Assembly: GCF_013364195.1 (NCBI RefSeq)
Contig: NZ_CP054918.1
Coordinates: 7,677,001-7,741,000, forward strand
Source: Streptomyces sp. NA04227
GTDB taxonomy: Bacteria; Actinomycetota; Actinomycetes; Streptomycetales; Streptomycetaceae
Length of the DNA: 64,000 bases
Direction of reading: 5' to 3'
Within the stretch, counting starts at the first letter, position 1. The number at the start of each line of letters is the position of its first letter. Below are positions 8,891 through 17,632 of this stretch, piece by piece. The notes under the pieces are model-generated. The model saw nothing but the letters and a program-made list of their open reading frames with translations. It had not been told where the DNA came from and did not search any database. The position numbers and the translations under genes are program-made.

Positions 8891-9522
8891 ACGCCCCACC
8901 GGTACGAGTCCTGCTCTGCGACGACCACGTGATCGTGCGGGCCGGTCTGCTGGCCCTGCTGGACAGCGCTCCGGACGTCGACGTCGTCGCGGAGGCCGGC
9001 ACCGGCGAGGAGGCGCTCGCGCTCGCCGCCAGGCACCACCCCGACGTGGTCCTGATGGACCTGCAACTCGGCCAGGGCATCGACGGTGTCGAGACCACGC
9101 GCCGCCTCGCCGCCGTCCCCGGCGAGGGTCCCCGTGTTCTCGTTCTCACCACGTACGACACCGACGCCGACGTCACCCGTGCCATCGAGGCGGGCGCCAC
9201 CGGCTACCTCCTGAAGGCCGAACGCCCCGAGGAACTGTTCGCCGCCATTCACGCCGCCGCCGAGGGCCGCACCACCCTTTCCGCTCCGGTCGCGAGCCGC
9301 GTGATGGCCAACCTGCGCCGCCCCCGCCCCACCCTGACCGACCGCGAACTCGACATCCTCGCCCAGCTCGCCCAGGGCCTGAACAACCGCGACATCGCCA
9401 AGGCTCTCTTCATCGGCGAGACCACCGTCAAGACCCACCTGCGCCGTATCTACGAAAAACTCGGCGTCGACACCCGCACCGGCGCGGTGGCGGTGGCGAA
9501 GGAGCAACGGCTGCTGCCATGA
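8887..9522 (+). CDS. senR: LuxR/NarL-family response regulator, SenR-like
   Basis: This 211-residue protein has a receiver domain (acidic pair in LLCDDHVIVRAG, phospho-acceptor Asp58 in VVLMDLQLG, conserved Lys in GYLLKAERP) and a C-terminal LuxR HTH (LTDRELDILAQLAQGLNN, then KTHLRRIYEKLGV). It begins at a GTG overlapping the kinase stop, so the two are translationally coupled. The expected role is activation or repression of oxidative-stress and haem genes; the palindrome upstream of senS is a candidate target. Gene order and the divergent hbpS support the SenR name. Confidence 0.85.
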   Translation: MNAPPVRVLLCDDHVIVRAGLLALLDSAPDVDVVAEAGTGEEALALAARHHPDVVLMDLQLGQGIDGVETTRRLAAVPGEGPRVLVLTTYDTDADVTRAIEAGATGYLLKAERPEELFAAIHAAAEGRTTLSAPVASRVMANLRRPRPTLTDRELDILAQLAQGLNNRDIAKALFIGETTVKTHLRRIYEKLGVDTRTGAVAVAKEQRLLP

Positions 9523-9628
9523 CTGTCCGGAAGCCGCAGGAGAGGGTTCGGGACCGGGAGCGGAGCGGGGACGAGGACCGGGACACCGCAGGGTCGCGGG
9601 GCCGGTCCGTCGCCGAACTGACAGTCGA

Positions 9629-11272
9629 CTACAGGTCGTTCGCGACGATCGCCTCGATGTTCCGCTCGGCGAGTGCCGTGATCGTGACGAACGGGTTCAC
9701 CGTGGTGTTGCCCGGAATGAGCGAGCCGTCGATGACGTACAGACCGGCGTAGCCGCGCAGGCGCCCGTAGTTGTCGGTGGCCCTGTTCAGGACGACGCCG
9801 CCCAGCGGGTGGTACGTGAGGTGGTCGCCCCAGGCCCCGCGCGCGCCGAAGAGGTCGTACCGGTAACCGGTGCCCTCCCGGGTGTTGATCCGGTCGTAGA
9901 TGGTCCTGGCCAGCTCCACGGCGGGCCGTTTCCAGGCACGCCGCCAGTTCAGTTCGACCCGGCCCGACCTGGGGTTCCAGGAGAACTCGGCGCGATGCGG
10001 GTTCCGGGTGATCGACAGATAGAGCGAGGCGTGCGTCTCGATTCCGGTGGGCAGCGGCACCACCTCGCCGAAGGCGCCGCCCGCCGTCCAGTTGTCGATC
10101 CCGGTCGCCGGGATGGTGGACTGCAGTGTGCCCGTACGGGTCCACAGGTGATTGGCGCGGGCGCACATGATGTTTCCGTTGTCACCCCAGCCCCGGCCGA
10201 CCTCGTCGCTCAGCCGGGGCAGCGCGCCGGTCGCCCTCAGCCGGGTCAGCAGCTTGCTCGTACCGACGCTCCCGGCGGCGAAGAACACCTTGTCCGCGGT
10301 CACGGTCTTGGTGGCCCTGACCACGCCGCCGGTGTCGGTGCGGTGGACGACGACCGTGTAACCGCCGTCGCGCGCGGGGGAGACCGAGACGACCTCGTGC
10401 AGCGGCGAGACGGTGACCCTGCCGGTCTCCCGGATCCTGGCGAGGTACGTCCGCTGCAAGGACTTCTTGCCGTGGTTGTTGCCGTAGAGGACCTCACCGG
10501 CGAGCGCCGAGCGGGGCGCGGTCCGCTCGGCCTCCCGCTCCATGTACTCCCAGTCGTACACGTTCGGCACGAAGACCGACCGCAGTCCCGCGCGCTCGGC
10601 CTGCTCCCGGCCGAGCCTGGCGTACCGGTAGCACTCCGCGGTCTCGAACCAGTCCCGGTCGACGGTGGCGACGCCCAGCGCGGCGTTGGCCCGGGGGTAG
10701 TAGCGGCGGTACATCTCCTCGGCGTCCACCGACGGCAGGACCGCGCCGAAGTTCTCGCGTGCGGGCGTGACCGCCATACCGCCGTTGACCAGCGAACCGC
10801 CGCCGAGTCCGCGCCCCTGGTAGACGGTGATCCCACCCATGTCCTCGGCGTCCAGGACACCGGTGTACCGGGGGACCGGCCGGTCGACGGGGAGGCCGAG
10901 GAAGCTGCTGACGGGCTGTCGGGTGCGGGTGCGCAGCCAGTACGAGCGGTGGTCCGGGTCCAGCGTTCCGCAGAAGATCCTGCCGTCGGGCCCCGGGGTG
11001 TCCCAGGACATGCCCTTCTCGATCAGGTGGACGTCGACCCCGGCCTGCGCCAGGCGCAGCGCGGCCACACACCCTCCGTATCCGCTGCCGATCACCAGTG
11101 CCGCAACGCGCGCGCCGTCCTCGACCGGGCCGCGCGCGGTTGCGGCCCGCGCCGGAGCCGTGGCGGTCCTGCCCGCCCAGGCCGCGGCTCCGGCCAGTGC
11201 GGAAGCGCCTGCGATGAACCGTCGACGCGATGTGCCGGTGGACCCGGAGCCCTCCGTGGTGGTGCCCTTCAT
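9629..11272 (-). CDS. choA: Secreted cholesterol oxidase, GMC type (type I, non-covalent FAD)
   Basis: This 547-residue protein is almost the same length as the Streptomyces sp. SA-COO ChoA precursor. It carries a Tat signal (SRRRF at residues 15-19 plus hydrophobic stretch), FAD-binding GSGYGG, and the type I cholesterol oxidase landmarks: FGEVVPLP (active-site Glu), YHPLGG (active-site His) and TTVNPFVTITALAERN (active-site Asn region). It oxidises and isomerises 3-beta-hydroxysterols to 4-en-3-ones with H2O2 release. The ATG at 11272 is chosen over a start at 11323 because AAGGAGAAGG precedes it. No cytochrome P450 partner gene is adjacent. It is convergent with senR. Confidence 0.88.
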   Translation of the reverse strand: MKGTTTEGSGSTGTSRRRFIAGASALAGAAAWAGRTATAPARAATARGPVEDGARVAALVIGSGYGGCVAALRLAQAGVDVHLIEKGMSWDTPGPDGRIFCGTLDPDHRSYWLRTRTRQPVSSFLGLPVDRPVPRYTGVLDAEDMGGITVYQGRGLGGGSLVNGGMAVTPARENFGAVLPSVDAEEMYRRYYPRANAALGVATVDRDWFETAECYRYARLGREQAERAGLRSVFVPNVYDWEYMEREAERTAPRSALAGEVLYGNNHGKKSLQRTYLARIRETGRVTVSPLHEVVSVSPARDGGYTVVVHRTDTGGVVRATKTVTADKVFFAAGSVGTSKLLTRLRATGALPRLSDEVGRGWGDNGNIMCARANHLWTRTGTLQSTIPATGIDNWTAGGAFGEVVPLPTGIETHASLYLSITRNPHRAEFSWNPRSGRVELNWRRAWKRPAVELARTIYDRINTREGTGYRYDLFGARGAWGDHLTYHPLGGVVLNRATDNYGRLRGYAGLYVIDGSLIPGNTTVNPFVTITALAERNIEAIVANDL

Positions 11273-11540
11273 GTGCTGTGCCTTCTCCTTCGACCCGCGG
11301 GATGTTTGTCCTATTGCTCGCATGTCGCGGGGGCGGCGGAGGGCGGGTCGGCAGGTGATTCACCCACCGGAACGGCGTTCGACGGGACGGGCGGGCCGAG
11401 TCGCGGGTCGAGGGTCAACTGCCTTTCGCGGGGCGGCACATGCACAGGGGCCGGGAGCGCTTCGGCCGTTCCTCGCCCCGGTACGACGCTCGCGGATCCG
11501 GGCACTCGGGCGGGCGGGCCGGGCGGCGTACGGTGGACGT

Positions 11541-11762
11541 ATGTCGGTTATATGGATGATGCCTGGCTCTACGGGGATGTCCGAGACCGGTGGTGTCGAG
11601 GAGCGCCGGGACGACGGCGACACGGTGCAGTACATGTACGAGATCCACGGCAGCGGCACCCTGATCGTCTGGGCCAACCAGCACGGCGGGATGCCGGAGA
11701 TCGAGGTGGCCTACGGGCCCGGGGCGTGGATCAAGGTCTCGGGGAAGGTGGCCCGCAGGTAG
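11541..11762 (+). CDS. Small hypothetical protein
   Basis: A 73-residue ORF from ATG 11541 (later in-frame starts at 11559 and 11577). The sequence contains YMYEIHGSGTLIVWANQHGG and ends in a beta-rich tail (AYGPGAWIKVSGKVARR). Third-position GC is high, as expected of real Streptomyces genes, and the opposite frames are unconvincing. No signal peptide or known motif is seen. It lies alone between the cholesterol oxidase (divergent) and the ROK gene (convergent). No function is proposed. Confidence 0.5.
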   Translation: MSVIWMMPGSTGMSETGGVEERRDDGDTVQYMYEIHGSGTLIVWANQHGGMPEIEVAYGPGAWIKVSGKVARR

Positions 11763-11802
11763 GGCAGAGGGGTCTGTTTGCCCCACGCGCCAAGACGGCT
11801 CC

Positions 11803-13059
11803 TCAGCCCGACGAGAACGTTGCGCCGGTACTGCCGAGGGCTTGCAAAGGGCTCCTGAACAGGGGGTTCAGCAAGATCGTGACGGCCGCGACAAGGAGTG
11901 CCTCTGGTCCGGCGTGGGGGATCACGATGCGTTCCGGGTCGTCGCAGACGTGCGAGTGACCGGTCGCGGCGGCCCGGATCTCCTCCAGGTACACCGGGTC
12001 GAGCAGGCTCGACTGTTCGGTGATCACCACCAGGTCGGGGTTGAACACATCGAGCAGCAGCCCCGTCGCTCGGCCCACCTCCCGGGCTCGTTCGCGCAGC
12101 AGCTCGTCCGCCCGCGGGTCACCGGCCTCCGCCGCGTCCACGAGCAGGGCGGCACTGGGCTCGGGCACGATGCCCCGCTCGGCGGCCCGCCGGCCGAGCC
12201 GGGTGTCGGACACGGTCGCCTCCAGGCAGCCCGTACGCCCGCACGCACAGGCGACGCCGCTGTCCAAAACCGGCAGATGGGCCACCTCACCGGCGCCCGC
12301 ACCCGGCCCGCTGTGCACGACCTCGGCGATGGCGAGCGCCGCGTCCACCACATTGCCCACGAACAGATGCAGCAGGGAGCGCCGGGCGGCGGGCCTGCCG
12401 AAGAGCAGCTCGGACTGGGCGACGGCGCGCGCGTGGTTGTCGATACGGACCGGCAGCCCGGTGTGGCGACGCAGTTCGGCACCGAGCGGCTGGTGGTGCC
12501 AGCCGAGGGCGTCGTGCCGTACGACAGTGCCGGATTCGGGGTCGACCCAGCCGCCGATCGCCGCGCCGACCCCGAGGAGCCGGTCGCCGCCGGGTGCGTG
12601 CGCGGCGAGGAACGCGGCCAGCGCCCGGCCCACTTCGGCCGGAAGCGCGGCGGAGCCGATCCCCTCGTGCGGGAAGGTGTGCCGTGCCAGGACCCGGCCG
12701 CGCAGATCCGTCAGACAGAACGTCGACTGGGGCACCCCGATGTGCACGCCCGCGACCCGGGGTCCTTCACGCTGCCCGGTGTGCAGGTCCACCGGTATCT
12801 GCGGCCTGCCCACCCCGCCCGGGGCGACGAGTGAGGGCACCTCGCGCACCAGGCCGAGCCGGGCCAGTTCGGTGCACTGCCGGGAGACCGCGGCCGGGCT
12901 CAGCCCTGACAGCCGCGCGATACCGCTGCGGGCCACCGGCCCGTGGTCGAGCACGGTACGCAGTACGGAGGCGGCGTTGGTCTCCCGGCGGCCGTCACCG
13001 GACGTGCGGGCACCGGGCGCCCGCGTGTCCGGCGTGCCGGGCGGAAGCGCGGTGGGCAT
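11803..13059 (-). CDS. ROK-family transcriptional regulator
   Basis: This 418-residue protein has an N-terminal winged HTH (about residues 20-75: ASVLRTVLDHGPVARSGIAR, LSPAAVSRQCTELARLG) and a ROK sugar-kinase-like domain with the zinc motif CACGRTGCLE. The DxGxT-type phosphate loop is degenerate (GVHIGVPQST), so it is a repressor rather than a kinase. ATG at 13059 follows AGGAAGG. It is divergent from the TauD-type dioxygenase gene over a 553-bp spacer, so it could act on that gene, although ROK regulators normally respond to sugars. The effector is unknown. Confidence 0.8.
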   Translation of the reverse strand: MPTALPPGTPDTRAPGARTSGDGRRETNAASVLRTVLDHGPVARSGIARLSGLSPAAVSRQCTELARLGLVREVPSLVAPGGVGRPQIPVDLHTGQREGPRVAGVHIGVPQSTFCLTDLRGRVLARHTFPHEGIGSAALPAEVGRALAAFLAAHAPGGDRLLGVGAAIGGWVDPESGTVVRHDALGWHHQPLGAELRRHTGLPVRIDNHARAVAQSELLFGRPAARRSLLHLFVGNVVDAALAIAEVVHSGPGAGAGEVAHLPVLDSGVACACGRTGCLEATVSDTRLGRRAAERGIVPEPSAALLVDAAEAGDPRADELLRERAREVGRATGLLLDVFNPDLVVITEQSSLLDPVYLEEIRAAATGHSHVCDDPERIVIPHAGPEALLVAAVTILLNPLFRSPLQALGSTGATFSSG

Positions 13060-13242
13060 GGCATTCCTTCCTGCGCGGGGGAGGGCGACCGCGACGGGTG
13101 GTCGGGGCGCGGGGGTCCAACATGCCGTGCCCGCAGCGGATTTGGCGAGCAGGGTGGTGAGAACCACGGTGAATCTGTCGGGCGTGTTGCGGGGTCGTGA
13201 AACGGTCCGGGGCCCCCTTGACCGGCTCCCGTCCGACTGGCC

Positions 13243-13335
13243 ATGCTCCACGACATGACCGCGACGACTCCTCTCGTGACGCGGCCCCACGTCGACCTGG
13301 GCCGTCTCGCCTCGGCCGCGTGTCCGCGCCGCTGA
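13243..13335 (+). CDS. Putative cysteine-type leader peptide (uORF) upstream of tauD
   Basis: A 30-codon ORF from ATG 13243 (or 26 codons from ATG 13255) ends with RPHVDLGRLASAACPRR. This matches the pattern of short actinobacterial leader peptides found before sulfur-metabolism genes: an R-[R/P]-H-[V/I]-D-L core, then S-A, then a Cys close to the C-terminus. Such uORFs are thought to mediate cysteine-responsive attenuation or translational control. It lies 277 bases upstream of the TauD-type gene on the same strand. It is too short for standard gene callers. Regulation by cysteine is inferred from the family. Confidence 0.7.
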   Translation: MLHDMTATTPLVTRPHVDLGRLASAACPRR

Positions 13336-13379
13336 CCGGCGGCGGCTCACTCGTACCCGGACACCACCACGACAGGCCC

Positions 13380-13396
13380 GTGCCGTCGCACGGCAC
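13380..13396 (+). promoter_or_regulatory. Hairpin between leader ORF and tauD, candidate attenuator
   Basis: GTGCCGT at 13380-13386 pairs exactly with ACGGCAC at 13390-13396 around a 3-base loop, 45 bases after the leader stop. It could act as part of an attenuator. No T-tract follows, so simple intrinsic termination is not evident. The remaining spacer (13060-13612) must hold the ROK and leader promoters; I could not place their elements. Confidence 0.4.
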
Positions 13397-13612
13397 CGGC
13401 AGTCGCCCCCTGCGGAACGCACGCACCCCGTAGGCACGACTCAACTGCCCCTCCTGGCCTGTTCGTTCCGCGCCCGCAGGACTCGGCTCGCCGCACACAC
13501 GGCACGCAACACGGCCTCACCTGCACCGAATTGCTTCCGCTCCGACAGCAACTAACCACCCGCTGCACGTACATCACCCGTCTCACCTGCCACCCCGCGA
13601 AGGGATCCCGTC

Positions 13613-14623
13613 ATGACCACCACCACGACCGCCACGCCCGCACCCGTCTCGGAGGCCCCGGACACCCTGGACACCTCGGCGACCCCGAACGCCCCGCTCA
13701 CCGTGGAGAGGCTCGGCGGCCGCATCGGCGCCGTGATCTCCGGCGTGCGGCTCGGCGGGGACCTGGACAAGGCCACCGTCGCGGCGATCCGTGCCGCGGC
13801 GCTCGCGCACAAGGTCGTCTTCTTCCGCGACCAGCACCACCTGGACGGCCAGAGCCACGAGGCGTTCGGAAGGCTGCTCGGCGAGCCCGTCGCGCACCCC
13901 ACCGTCCCCTCGGTGGACGGCCGTTACGCCCTCGGCATCGACAACGAGCACGGCGGCCGCGCCAACCAGTGGCACACCGATGTCACCTTCGTACCCGCCT
14001 ACCCGGCCTTCTCCATCCTGCGCGCCGAGGTGATCCCGCCCTACGGCGGAAACACCCTCTGGTCCAACACGGCCGCCGCGTACGCCGGACTCCCCGAGCC
14101 GCTGCGGGTGCTCGCCGACAGCCTGCGCGCCGTACACACCAACGACTACGACTACGCGGCCACTCGCCCGGACGCCCCCACCGAGGCCCTGGAACAGCAC
14201 CGCAAGGTGTTCACCGCGGTCAAGTTCCGCACCGAGCACCCGGTGGTGCGCGTACACCCCGAGACCGGTGAACGCGCCCTTGTACTCGGCAACTTCGTGC
14301 AGAAGCTCAGTGGCTTCAACGGCCGCGACTCGCGTGCGCTGATCGACGTCCTCCAGTCCCACGTCGAGCGCCCCGAGAACGTCGCCCGCTGGCAGTGGCG
14401 CGCGGGCGACGTGGCCATCTGGGACAACCGCGCCACCCAGCACTACGGCGTGGACGACTCCGACGACCACGAGCGCACCCTGCGCCGCGTCACTGTCGAC
14501 GGTGACGTGCCCGTCGGCGTGGACGGCCGCCGCTCGGTGCTGCTCAGTCCGGAGTCGGTGCCCGAACCCGGGTACGGCATCGCCTCGGGCGCCTCCACCG
14601 ACGGCACCGTCGCGGAGGGCTGA
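13613..14623 (+). CDS. TauD/TfdA-family Fe(II)/2-oxoglutarate dioxygenase
   Basis: This 336-residue protein has the Fe(II) facial triad expected of TauD enzymes: His121 and Asp123 ([10 protein letters not shown]) and distal His277 ([10 protein letters not shown]), followed by [12 protein letters not shown] with the 2-oxoglutarate-binding Arg. Members release sulfite from taurine or alkylsulfates. The cysteine-type leader ORF upstream and the desulfurisation genes at the window start support a sulfur-scavenging role. ATG at 13613 follows GAAGG. Taurine versus alkyl-sulfate specificity cannot be decided from the sequence. It is followed by a strong terminator. Confidence 0.85.
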   Translation: MTTTTTATPAPVSEAPDTLDTSATPNAPLTVERLGGRIGAVISGVRLGGDLDKATVAAIRAAALAHKVVFFRDQHHLDGQSHEAFGRLLGEPVAHPTVPSVDGRYALGIDNEHGGRANQWHTDVTFVPAYPAFSILRAEVIPPYGGNTLWSNTAAAYAGLPEPLRVLADSLRAVHTNDYDYAATRPDAPTEALEQHRKVFTAVKFRTEHPVVRVHPETGERALVLGNFVQKLSGFNGRDSRALIDVLQSHVERPENVARWQWRAGDVAIWDNRATQHYGVDDSDDHERTLRRVTVDGDVPVGVDGRRSVLLSPESVPEPGYGIASGASTDGTVAEG

Positions 14624-14631
14624 GCCACACC

Positions 14632-14670
14632 GCCACCGCCCGCCCGGCTGACGTCGCGGCGGGCGGTGGC
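14632..14670 (+). terminator. Terminator after the TauD-type gene
   Basis: GCCACCGCCCGCC (14632-14644) is a perfect 13-base complement of GGCGGGCGGTGGC (14658-14670), starting 8 bases after the dioxygenase stop. Confidence 0.8.
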
Positions 14671-14769
14671 AGCCAACTGGCCAGTGGGGCAGCGGTAGTT
14701 GAGGTGCGAGTTCCACCAGCGCCCGGTCGCGGCTTGCCCGGTCACCGGCACTCCGGAGAGGGTCGTGGC

Positions 14770-15312
14770 ATGTCCAGCGACCGTCTCATGCGCATCCACA
14801 GTCCCGAGTTCCAGGCCATGGCCGAGAGAGTCCTGCGGGTCACCGAGCTCACCTCCCGCCTGAACGTCCTGCCCTTCGAGGACGAAGTGGGCAAGGCGGA
14901 ACTGCTCGAACAGATCCTCGGTAAGCCGCTGCCGCCGAGAGTGACGATCTATCCGCCCTTCTACACCGACCACGGCCTCCATCTCGACCTTGCCGAGCGT
15001 GTGTTCATCAACCAGAACTGCACTTTCCTGGACTACGCGGGCATCCGGCTCGGTGAGCGGGTCATGGTCGGTCCGAAGGTCACGTTCATCACCAGCGGCC
15101 ACCCGGTCGACCCCGAGGAGCGGAAGTTGTACCTCACCGGCGCGCCCATCGACGTGGCGGAGAACGTGTGGATCGGTGCCGGTGCCACGATCCTGCCCGG
15201 CGTCAGCATCGGCCGTGACGCCGTGGTCGCCGCCGGAGCGGTCGTGGCCGACGACGTTCCGCCGGCAAGCCTGGTGACCGGCACCAAAGCCACCGTGCAC
15301 CGACGGTGGTGA
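14770..15312 (+). CDS. Left-handed beta-helix (hexapeptide) O-acetyltransferase, maltose/galactoside type
   Basis: This 180-residue protein has an N-terminal maltose-acetyltransferase-like helical segment followed by LbH hexapeptide repeats (FINQNCTFLDYAGIRLG, VMVGPKVTFITSGHPVDP with the catalytic His, VWIGAGATILPGVSIG, DAVVAAGAVVADDVP). These enzymes transfer acetyl from acetyl-CoA to sugar hydroxyls as trimers. The tail (KATVHRR) departs from the usual PAKVIR ending. ATG at 14770 follows GGAGAGGG; the longer start at 14704 lacks one. It stands alone between two terminators. The physiological acceptor is unknown. Confidence 0.82.
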   Translation: MSSDRLMRIHSPEFQAMAERVLRVTELTSRLNVLPFEDEVGKAELLEQILGKPLPPRVTIYPPFYTDHGLHLDLAERVFINQNCTFLDYAGIRLGERVMVGPKVTFITSGHPVDPEERKLYLTGAPIDVAENVWIGAGATILPGVSIGRDAVVAAGAVVADDVPPASLVTGTKATVHRRW

Positions 15313-15344
15313 CACCCCCCGCAGGGCAGGGCAGGGCTGGGCAG

Positions 15345-15382
15345 GGGCGGGAGCGCCAGTCGATCAACTGCCGCTCCCGCCC
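15345..15382. terminator. Strong bidirectional terminator
   Basis: GGGCGGGAGCG (15345-15355) pairs with CGCTCCCGCCC (15372-15382); CAGT/ACTG extends the stem inward across one C-C mismatch. It lies between the convergent acetyltransferase and DUF305 genes. Confidence 0.8.
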
Positions 15383-15396
15383 GGCCCGTTACCGGG

Positions 15397-16116
15397 TCAG
15401 TTCCTGCCGAGGAGCCGGTTCATCTCGGCGATCTCGGCGGACTGGGAGGTGATGATGGCGCCCGCCATCTTCTGGGCGGCGGGGTAGGAGCCGTCGGCCT
15501 GCTCCGTCTTCGCCATCGACACCGCTCCCTCGTGATGCTTGATCATCAGCTCCATGAAGGCCGTGTCGAAGGCCGCGCCGGAGGCCTTCTCCAGCTTCGC
15601 CATCTCCTCGGGCGTCATCATTCCGCTCATGCCGCCCGGCCCGTCCGCCCCGCCGTGCGAGGAGTGGTCCATGGCGCCCTCCGCGGGCACCGGCTTGCCC
15701 CAGGACCTCAGCCATCCGGACAGCGTCCGGATCTCCGGTTCCTGCGCCTTCTTGATGTCCGCGGCCAACTGCTTCACCTCGGCGGACCGGGCGCGCGAGG
15801 GCGCGAGGGCGGCCATCTCCACGGCCTGACGGTGGTGCGGGATCATGCCGGTCGCGAAGGCGGCGTCGGCGTCGTTGTGCCGCCCCTTCGCCGCGGACGA
15901 CGGTGCGGACGAGGCCGAGGACGAGGCGCTCGGCTTCGCGCCGTGGCCCTCGTGTCCGGCCGAGCCGTCGTCCTCGGAACCACAGGCGGCCAGTACGAGG
16001 ACGGCCGCGCCCACGGCCATCGCCGCGGCGGACCTGCGGACGGCCACCGACCTGCGGGCGTTCACCGAACGACGGGCGGTCACGGACCTGCGTACACGGG
16101 AAATGTGCTGGTGCAT
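15397..16116 (-). CDS. DUF305 lipoprotein, copper-associated family
   Basis: This 239-residue lipoprotein has an arginine-rich N-region made of repeated R-R-S-V units, a lipobox LAACG (Cys45) and two ferritin-like DUF305 halves, each with an HH motif (GMIPHHRQAVEMA, LMIKHHEGAVSMA). DUF305 proteins often occur with copper-handling genes and carry many His and Met residues; a central His/Met-rich spacer (MDHSSHGG, GGMSGMM) fits metal binding. ATG at 16116 follows AAGGAG. The DUF6153 gene lies about 208 bases upstream on the same strand. Direct metal specificity is inferred. Confidence 0.8.
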   Translation of the reverse strand: MHQHISRVRRSVTARRSVNARRSVAVRRSAAAMAVGAAVLVLAACGSEDDGSAGHEGHGAKPSASSSASSAPSSAAKGRHNDADAAFATGMIPHHRQAVEMAALAPSRARSAEVKQLAADIKKAQEPEIRTLSGWLRSWGKPVPAEGAMDHSSHGGADGPGGMSGMMTPEEMAKLEKASGAAFDTAFMELMIKHHEGAVSMAKTEQADGSYPAAQKMAGAIITSQSAEIAEMNRLLGRN

Positions 16117-16324
16117 GGTGATGCCAACTCCTTGCTGCGCAGCCCTGAATGGGCATGCGGAATCGCGGATGCGCGCAACGCGGCACATGCGGGAAACGCG
16201 AAACGCGAAACGCGGCGGATACGGGAAAGGGAACGCGCGGAGCACGGCCACCCTCGAACGCCCCGCAGCAGTCCGGCGGTACGCGGTACCGGGGTGCTGG
16301 GGCGGAGAAGCCGTGCGGGCGGTC

Positions 16325-16801
16325 CTATATCCGCAGGAGCTGGAGTTCCGAGAGATCGGGCGGCGCACGGCCGTGCTCGGCCGAGTCGGTGGCCCGGCCG
16401 GACGACGCGGACAGCGCGGGTACGCCGTCGCAGGAGGCCGCGAGCGCGGGCGGCGCATAGGACGTACCGACACCGGTGGCCGCGCACATGGCGTCGGCGT
16501 GGGCGAGGTGACCCGTACCGCCCTCGGTGTGCGAACAGTCCGCGTCGGCCCGCTGCGCGTCCACACCGGGACGCGCGTCCTGCGCGCCGGTGGGGGAGCC
16601 CGGGTCGGCCATCGCGTGGTGGGCGGCCCCCTGCGCGCCGTGCTGCCCGGCGGCGGCCGCGGGCGGCGTGGCCACCGGACCAGGTCCAGGTCCAGGTCCC
16701 AGGCCGTGCATGGCCAGCAGACCGGCCAGGACGGCGAGCACCAACAGCGTCAGGGAGCGCCCGCTCGGGCGGCCCTTCGACGGCTTCGGTGCACGCGACA
16801 T
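16325..16801 (-). CDS. DUF6153-like His/Cys-containing membrane or secreted protein
   Basis: This 158-residue protein has one N-terminal hydrophobic segment (LTLLVLAVLAGLLAMHGLG), a glycine/proline/alanine linker and a His/Cys-bearing region (DCSHTEGGTGHLAHADAMC). The pattern matches the Streptomyces DUF6153 family that commonly neighbours DUF305 proteins. The spaced Cys and His residues suggest metal (copper) binding outside the membrane. No strong ribosome binding site precedes the ATG at 16801. The start is less certain than the family. Confidence 0.65.
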   Translation of the reverse strand: MSRAPKPSKGRPSGRSLTLLVLAVLAGLLAMHGLGPGPGPGPVATPPAAAAGQHGAQGAAHHAMADPGSPTGAQDARPGVDAQRADADCSHTEGGTGHLAHADAMCAATGVGTSYAPPALAASCDGVPALSASSGRATDSAEHGRAPPDLSELQLLRI

Positions 16802-16896
16802 ACGGCCATCGTACGGTCCCTCGCCGGGGGCTCGGTCGGGCCGCCCGCTTGACGGTTCGGCCGGGGAAGATACCCGGCATCGCGTACTCTCGGCGG

Positions 16897-17517
16897 ATGG
16901 CGAAGTATTTCGACGTGCACCCCGAGAACCCCCAGCAGCGCACCATCGGCACCGTGGCCGACAGCATCCGCTCGGGCGCGCTCATCGCGTATCCGACGGA
17001 CTCGTGCTTCGCGCTCGGCTGCCAGCTCGGCAGCCGTGACGGCGTGAACCGGATCCGGACGATCCGGAACCTGGACGACCGCCACCACTTCACCCTGGTG
17101 TGCGAGAACTTCGCGCAACTCGGCCAGTTCGTGCAGATCGACAACGACGTGTTCCGCGCCATCAAGGCGGCCACGCCCGGCAGTTACACCTTCATCCTGC
17201 CCGCCACGAAGGAAGTGCCCCGCCAACTGCCGCACCCGAAGAAGAAGACGGTGGGCGTACGCATCCCCGACCACGTCGTGACCCAGGCGCTGCTCGCCGA
17301 GCTCGGGGAGCCGCTGGTGTCCAGCACTCTGTTGCTCCCCGGCGAGGACGAGCCGCTCACCCAGGGCTGGGAGATCAAGGAACGCCTCGACCACGTCGTG
17401 GACGCGGTGCTCGACTCGGGGGACTGCGGCGTCGAGCCGACCACCGTCATCGACTTCTCCGGCGGCGAGGCGGAGATCATCCGCCGAGGCGCGGGGGACA
17501 CCTCGCGGTTCGAGTAG
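16897..17517 (+). CDS. YrdC/YciO/Sua5-domain protein
   Basis: This 206-residue single-domain protein has the Sua5/YciO/YrdC fold: DSIRSGALIAYPTDSCFALG at the N-terminus, then RIRTIRNLDDRHHFTLVC and YTFILPATKEVPRQL, and VGVRIPDH later. YrdC/Sua5 makes threonylcarbamoyl-AMP for tRNA t6A; the YciO subfamily, which this resembles by its LDDRHHFTL segment, is a paralogue of less certain role. A full Streptomyces TsaC would be expected elsewhere, so this is probably the YciO-type copy. It is monocistronic and convergent with the enoyl-CoA hydratase gene. Confidence 0.82.
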   Translation: MAKYFDVHPENPQQRTIGTVADSIRSGALIAYPTDSCFALGCQLGSRDGVNRIRTIRNLDDRHHFTLVCENFAQLGQFVQIDNDVFRAIKAATPGSYTFILPATKEVPRQLPHPKKKTVGVRIPDHVVTQALLAELGEPLVSSTLLLPGEDEPLTQGWEIKERLDHVVDAVLDSGDCGVEPTTVIDFSGGEAEIIRRGAGDTSRFE

Positions 17518-17569
17518 GGCGGGTAGACCGCCGGAGGGCAGGGCGGATCGACCAAGGGGACCAAGGCGA

Positions 17570-17602
17570 CGGGCTCCCGGGCGACCGGCGCCCAGGAGCC
17601 CG
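17570..17602. terminator. Bidirectional terminator
   Basis: CGGGCTCC (17570-17577) pairs with GGAGCCCG (17595-17602) and inner GGGCG/CGCCC continues the stem across one mismatch. It separates convergent genes. Confidence 0.75.
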
Positions 17603-17632
17603 CCTACATGTGCGTGCGCGTCTGCGGCTGCG

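Noticed and set aside
9809..11959. 716-codon plus-strand ORF
   Set aside because: It lies across the cholesterol oxidase gene on the opposite strand, which has unmistakable motifs. Only its region after 11541, in another frame, is kept as a small ORF.
13347..13586. 79-codon minus-strand ORF upstream of tauD
   Set aside because: Its composition is not coding-like, it has no ribosome binding site, and it overlaps the tauD leader region.
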